Assembly: GCF_000739655.1 (NCBI RefSeq)
Contig: NZ_BATR01000021.1
Location: 1-57,644, forward strand
DNA length: 57,644 bases
From: Verrucomicrobium sp. BvORR106
GTDB lineage: Bacteria > Verrucomicrobiota > Verrucomicrobiia > Verrucomicrobiales > Verrucomicrobiaceae
Direction: 5' to 3'
Part shown: in pieces, positions 54,080 through 57,644 of the stretch
Layout: each line of letters starts with the position of its first letter
How positions within the stretch are numbered: position 1 is the first letter of the stretch
The notes under the pieces: model-generated
Database searches by the model: none
Seen by the model: only the letters and a program-made list of their open reading frames with translations
What the model was told of the DNA's origin: nothing
Position numbers and translations under genes: made by a program

Positions 54080-55633
54080 ATGGAAATTACCATGAACTTT
54101 CTGTCTCACCCCTCCGCGGGATTCGCGGTTTTTGCCGTGCTCTTTGGGCTCATTCCTGCCCTCCCAGCGCGTGATCCGGAGCCGCCAGACATCCGCAACC
54201 TCCTTGACCTTGAGGCGTATGCGTCAGAACTGGCGCAAAAACCCCATGTGATCCCGGCTCCGGATCTGGATCCATTTTTCTCAAAGCTCAACTATGACGA
54301 TCATCGTCGCATCCAGTTCCGCAAGGATCGCTCGCACTATGCGAACGCTGGGCCAGTGGCCGTTGAGTTTTTCCATCCTGGCTGGATGTTCAAGAAGCCG
54401 GTGCATTTTTATGAGATCCAATCGGGGCAACCGGCCAAGGTGCCGTTCGACCCCAAGGAGTTCGACTACTTTGGCCTCAAGGTGCCGGAAGGCGTTTCCT
54501 ACCCAGACGGCTACACTGGCTTCAAGATCGCGGCAGTGGACCGTGCGACGGGCAATCGTCCGGAGTTCCTCGCTTTCAACGGGGCCAGCTACTTTCGCGC
54601 CGTGGGCGCGGGGCTGGGCTGGGGCCTTTCGGCTCGTGGCATCGCCATCAACACCGTGGGTGGTGCACCCGAGGAGTTCCCGGACTTCACCCACATCTGG
54701 TTCTTCAAGCCCAAGGAGGGCGACACCTCCTTCCGTTTTCTCGCCCTGCTCAACGGCCCCAGCATCACCGGGGCATATGAATTTGAAGTGCAGTACGCCG
54801 CCACCACAACCACCTCGGTGACAGCATCGCTCTTTTTGCGCAAGCCCGTGGCGTTGCTCGGTGTGGCCCCCTTCTCCAGCATGTTCTGGTTCGGGGAAAA
54901 CACACAACCGAAACCCGAGGATTTCCGGCGGGAGGTGCACGATTCCGACGGGCTCCTCTTTGAACAGGAGGGACAGCCCGTAGTGTGGCGTCCGCTGGAC
55001 AATGGCAAGCAGATGCGCCACAGCGTGTTTGGCATCGACCAGCTCAAGGGCTTTGGCCTGCAGAAGCGGGATCGTGACTTCCGCAACTTCGAGGATCTGG
55101 AAGCCCGCTATCACGAACGCACGGCCGTTTGGGTGGAGCCGCGCGAGGGATTTGGCCGCGGCCGTCTGCACCTCATTGAACTGAGCACCGGTGAAGAAAC
55201 CTGGGACAACATCGTGACCTTCTGGGAGCCGGAAAACCTGCCCACCGCCACCCAGCCCATGCGTATTTCCTACAACCTGAACTGGCAGGACACGCACACT
55301 CATCCCCTGGCCCATGTCATCGCCACCCGCTGGGGGGCTGCGCCCCGCGCGCAGGACCTCCCGAATGTCTCAACGTTCGTGGTGGACTTTGCCAAGGGAT
55401 CGATCGGCGCAGCCAAGGCCGGCGATTGGGTGCCCCAGTGCGGAGTGAACGTGCGCGGTGGGGCCGCCAAACTGGTGGGCAGCAAGGTGCAGTCAAACCC
55501 TGAAACCCAGGGCTGGCGCGTGAGCCTGAACGTGGAGATCCCGCCGGGCACCGATCTGGTGGAGTTGACTTGCGATCTGCTGGATGAAGGCCGGCCCGTG
55601 TCCGAGCGATGGGATTATCAGTGGAGGCGGTAG
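54080..55633 (+). CDS. opgG: Periplasmic glucan biosynthesis protein (OpgG/MdoG family)
   Basis: The ATG at 54080 or 54092 opens a signal peptide (MNFLSHPSAGFAVFAVLFGLIPALPA). The 517-residue product matches MdoG over its length: LNYDDHRRIQFRKDRSHYA, VEFFHPGWMFKKPVHFYEI, FLAFNGASYFRAVGAGLGWGLSARGIAINT, FTHIWFFKP, APFSSMFWFGENT, DSDGLLFEQ and a C-terminal Ig-like domain. MdoG helps build osmoregulated periplasmic glucans with the inner-membrane glucosyltransferase MdoH; no mdoH lies in the window. OpgD is the close alternative. Confidence 0.93.
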   Translation: MEITMNFLSHPSAGFAVFAVLFGLIPALPARDPEPPDIRNLLDLEAYASELAQKPHVIPAPDLDPFFSKLNYDDHRRIQFRKDRSHYANAGPVAVEFFHPGWMFKKPVHFYEIQSGQPAKVPFDPKEFDYFGLKVPEGVSYPDGYTGFKIAAVDRATGNRPEFLAFNGASYFRAVGAGLGWGLSARGIAINTVGGAPEEFPDFTHIWFFKPKEGDTSFRFLALLNGPSITGAYEFEVQYAATTTTSVTASLFLRKPVALLGVAPFSSMFWFGENTQPKPEDFRREVHDSDGLLFEQEGQPVVWRPLDNGKQMRHSVFGIDQLKGFGLQKRDRDFRNFEDLEARYHERTAVWVEPREGFGRGRLHLIELSTGEETWDNIVTFWEPENLPTATQPMRISYNLNWQDTHTHPLAHVIATRWGAAPRAQDLPNVSTFVVDFAKGSIGAAKAGDWVPQCGVNVRGGAAKLVGSKVQSNPETQGWRVSLNVEIPPGTDLVELTCDLLDEGRPVSERWDYQWRR

Positions 55634-56130
55634 TCATCCAGGTGAATTTGCCTCAATCATGGGCAGTGCATTCTATCTGGCATGACCGAACCTCACGCCA
55701 GTGTCTTGGAGCGCTGGCGGCTCAACGCCTCCTTCGCCAGCCGCAATGTCCTCTCATCAAGCAACCTCACGCCAACGGCGTGATACAAAACAGCCCGGGG
55801 TCAGACCGCGAAGCGGTCGCCACCCCGGGTAGCACGGAGTAGTGATGGAACTCCAAGGGAGTTCTACAGACCGTCCTGATCACCCGGAAGCGGCGGTCCG
55901 GCATACGGTGCACACCTCAGGGACACTGTCACGGTTTGTAGAACTCACTTCGGAGTTCTGGTCCAACTACCCATGTACCCAGGGTGGCGGCTCGTGCCTC
56001 GCCTGACCCTGGGCTACTTTGTATGACGCCCTTGGCGTCAGAGCTTCCAGCGCGAGGAGATAACCTTGACCTGCGAGACTCGTCCCTGGAAGAGTAGAGG
56101 AACCTGGTGATTGCTGCCACCTCCCCCACC
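55634..56130. repeat. Large inverted-repeat intergenic element
   Basis: No gene is supported. Two arms of about 105 bases, 55769-55873 and 55931-56040, are imperfect reverse complements (ACGCCAACGGCGTGATACAAAACAGCCCGGGG against TGACGCCAAGGGCGTCATACAAAGTAGCCCAGGG, with matching CACCCYGGGTA and GAGTTCTACARACCGT). Each arm holds smaller hairpins, e.g. GACCGC-GAA-GCGGTC at 55804-55818. A GCTGGCG/CGCCAGC dyad precedes them (55713-55741). This is the kind of long palindromic repeat common between genes in Verrucomicrobia/Planctomycetes. Confidence 0.75.
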
Positions 56131-56799
56131 TCACGCCGACCTGTGCAACCGGCTGTCCAGATTGAAAATCTGCCCTGAGGTATGCGGCAAAAACCGGTCC
56201 AGGTGGACAATGAACCGCCCCACCTCCTGCGGAGCATTGAACCGCCCCAAGGTATGCGCCGCGCGAAAGGTCTTCTTCAGTTCCTCCCCAAGACCGGCCG
56301 TCATCCGGGTTTCCATGAACCCGGGGAGCACACAGTTCACGCGAATGTTCCTCGCGCCATACTCGGCCGCCAGACTTTGCGTCAAGCCCATCAGCCCCGC
56401 CTTGGCTGCCGCATAGTTGGCCTGTCCGGCCGGTCCGCGCCATCCGGAGAAAGAGCCTATGAAAACAATGTGCCCCTGCCGCTGGCGGCTCATGCGCTTC
56501 AAGGCCGCACGGGCTGCACGGAAAGCGCCGGTCAGGCAAGTATCGAGCACCAGATCAAAGTCTGCCTCCTCCATCTTCAGGACCCCGGCATCCCGACAGA
56601 CGCCGGCATTGCAGACGAGCAGATCGATCGCCTCCAGACCGCCCACGAATGCCTCCACGGACTCCGTCGAAGTCACATCCATCTCTGCCCTGCCAGGAGC
56701 GTGCACTGCATAACCATGGCCCGTCAGTTCAACATGAAGGGCCTGAGCGAGATCGCCCAAGCCCCCGGTAATCAATGCCACTGGTGCACGCATGCCCAT
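56131..56799 (-). CDS. Short-chain dehydrogenase/reductase, FabG-like
   Basis: The 222-residue SDR has LITGGLGDLAQAL (a variant of TGxxxGxG in which the last two glycines are altered), LLVCNAGV, IVFIGSFSG (catalytic Ser), GQANYAAAKAGLMGLTQSLAAEYGARNIRVNCVLPGFMET (catalytic Tyr-xxx-Lys). FabG-like enzymes reduce 3-oxoacyl-ACP or related ketones with NADPH. The altered glycine motif may change cofactor binding. Two ATGs (56799, 56793) are possible. It lies 26 bases downstream of the TPR-STN gene and may be cotranscribed. Confidence 0.85.
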   Translation of the reverse strand: MGMRAPVALITGGLGDLAQALHVELTGHGYAVHAPGRAEMDVTSTESVEAFVGGLEAIDLLVCNAGVCRDAGVLKMEEADFDLVLDTCLTGAFRAARAALKRMSRQRQGHIVFIGSFSGWRGPAGQANYAAAKAGLMGLTQSLAAEYGARNIRVNCVLPGFMETRMTAGLGEELKKTFRAAHTLGRFNAPQEVGRFIVHLDRFLPHTSGQIFNLDSRLHRSA

Positions 56800-56825
56800 C
56801 CACTACCACCACCAAGACCTGCTGG

Positions 56826-57356
56826 CTAGCCCGCCGGGCTGGTGAAGAGGACGGCGGAGGTGTCGTAGCTGATGCGCACGCCAGCCACCTGCGCGAGGTA
56901 GTTGAGCACCTCGCTCAATGGCATGTTGCTCAGATTCAGACTGACCGACTTCTTGCCGATCTCAGGGGTCTTCAGGATGATATTGGGGATCACCTTGTCC
57001 TGCGTGGCCGCCTTGGCCTTCATGCGCACTGCGAGGATGGCCTCGCTGAGCTCCACATCGGCGAATTCGATCTTGTCGATGATGATCTTTTCGTAGCTCT
57101 TGCGGAGCATGACGTTGTCCTTGCCCAGTTTCTCCTCGATCTGGGCCATCATGGCGCGGGACTGTGTATGGTTGGGATTCACCGCCAACACCTTGGCCAG
57201 TTTTTCCCGTGCGACATCGAACTGCCCTGCATAGAAGGCGGCGCGGCCATCCTGGTAGAGCACATGGAGGGGTTCATCCGCTGTGCGTGCGGGGGTCTGA
57301 CCGAAACAGACGGTGGTGGCCATCAGAAGGGCGGCAAGCAGCAAGTTCGTTTTCAT
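56826..57356 (-). CDS. Exported TPR-STN domain protein
   Basis: The start at 57356 (MKTNLLLAALLMATTVCFGQ) gives a signal peptide and 176 residues. A TPR-like unit follows (GRAAFYAGQFDVAREKLAKVLAVNPNH), then a linker and a secretin/TonB short N-terminal-type domain (ISLNLSNMPLSEVLNYLAQVAGVRISYDTSAVLF, read from VSLNLSN). There is no secretin channel in the window. The same STN-like fold occurs at the end of the large protein at 641-3592. The frame's extension to 57455 crosses no evidence of a longer start. Confidence 0.75.
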   Translation of the reverse strand: MKTNLLLAALLMATTVCFGQTPARTADEPLHVLYQDGRAAFYAGQFDVAREKLAKVLAVNPNHTQSRAMMAQIEEKLGKDNVMLRKSYEKIIIDKIEFADVELSEAILAVRMKAKAATQDKVIPNIILKTPEIGKKSVSLNLSNMPLSEVLNYLAQVAGVRISYDTSAVLFTSPAG

Positions 57357-57644
57357 AGTTGAAAAGGGGGAACGACTTTTATTGTGCCCGCAATTTTCAA
57401 AAAACGTCAAGAGCATTCCCTTAAGGGCGGAACACCTTGAGGCAGATGCGGCCATTCAAACAGGGCATCCATGCAATCTCCGATTATTTTCCTCGAGCAG
57501 ACCGATGTAAGCGGAGCCTTGTTGGGAAGGGATGATCGGGGCCTGAAGAGCCCAAAGAAGCCAGCTCAGGGGCACAGGCCCAGGTGGCGTGAGCCCCAAA
57601 ACCTCCACCCTATCAAGAGTACTTCACGTCCTTGCGGGGCTCCA
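57357..57644. other. Intergenic region at the right window edge with a repeat remnant
   Basis: About 290 bases with no supported gene. GGGC-CTGAAGA-GCCC (57539-57553) and the following AGCTCAGGGGCACAGGCCC resemble the hairpin block at 34315-34361, suggesting another copy of that element that continues past the edge. Confidence 0.5.

Overview
The window is chromosomal DNA from a GC-rich, Gram-negative bacterium, most likely a verrucomicrobium (Verrucomicrobiae; inferred from gene content, not from a marker tree). The pointers are a MoxR/DUF58/VWA locus carrying a squalene-cyclase-like gene and a TlpA-type protein (an arrangement I associate with Planctomycetes-Verrucomicrobia), a TIGR03790 protein, a CxxCH cytochrome lipoprotein, many secreted hydrolase-like proteins with signal peptides, and large hairpin repeats between genes. 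I found no rRNA, tRNA, CRISPR array, transposase, integrase or phage gene.

Layout. (1) 1-16704, minus strand: one long operon reading MoxR ATPase, DUF58, BatA/VWA, a second VWA membrane protein, a 1114-residue DUF4175-like membrane protein, an 810-residue exported protein, a squalene-cyclase-like protein, then a repeat-rich exported protein whose last repeat and TlpA thioredoxin domain are split off by an apparent single-base frameshift. Most joints are 4-base ATGA or TGATG overlaps. (2) 16911-20975, plus strand: five consecutive membrane proteins, at least four of them paralogues built as three membrane helices plus a pseudopilin-like outer domain. This is the least explained block in the window. 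(3) 21029-28848: mazG, a Gly/Cys/His-rich membrane protein, a hairpin repeat pair, a TIGR03790 protein, a PhnP-like MBL hydrolase, a small anchored protein, a cytochrome c and acetyl-CoA synthetase. (4) 29186-34256: recQ (broken by a one-base deletion in a G run near its start) and a SWIM-SNF2 helicase. (5) 34696-42352: housekeeping and metabolic singletons (ODP-type MBL protein, sialidase-like protein, epimerase, Nif3-like protein, ychF, an orphan PAS histidine kinase with a tiny partner, cutA, DUF1772). (6) 42367-45072: LysR regulator divergent from a cytosolic NrtA/NasS-like binding protein and cyanase, a compact cyanate/nitrate-responsive unit with an operator-like intergenic region. (7) 45291-57356: envelope and polysaccharide genes (GH42-like protein, L,D-transpeptidase, cardiolipin synthase, amidase lipoprotein, beta-helix protein, OpgG-like glucan protein, an SDR and a TPR-STN protein), with two large palindromic elements between them.

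How the parts work together. MoxR with DUF58 and VWA proteins normally forms a chaperone-like module acting on envelope or metal-bound clients, and here its downstream genes are almost all exported or membrane proteins, so the operon probably assembles or maintains an envelope complex. Cell-envelope themes recur elsewhere: L,D-transpeptidase, cardiolipin synthase, OpgG, STN-domain proteins and the pseudopilin-like array. Both apparent frameshifts lie in six-base G/C runs, which leaves sequencing error, real mutation and programmed slippage all open.
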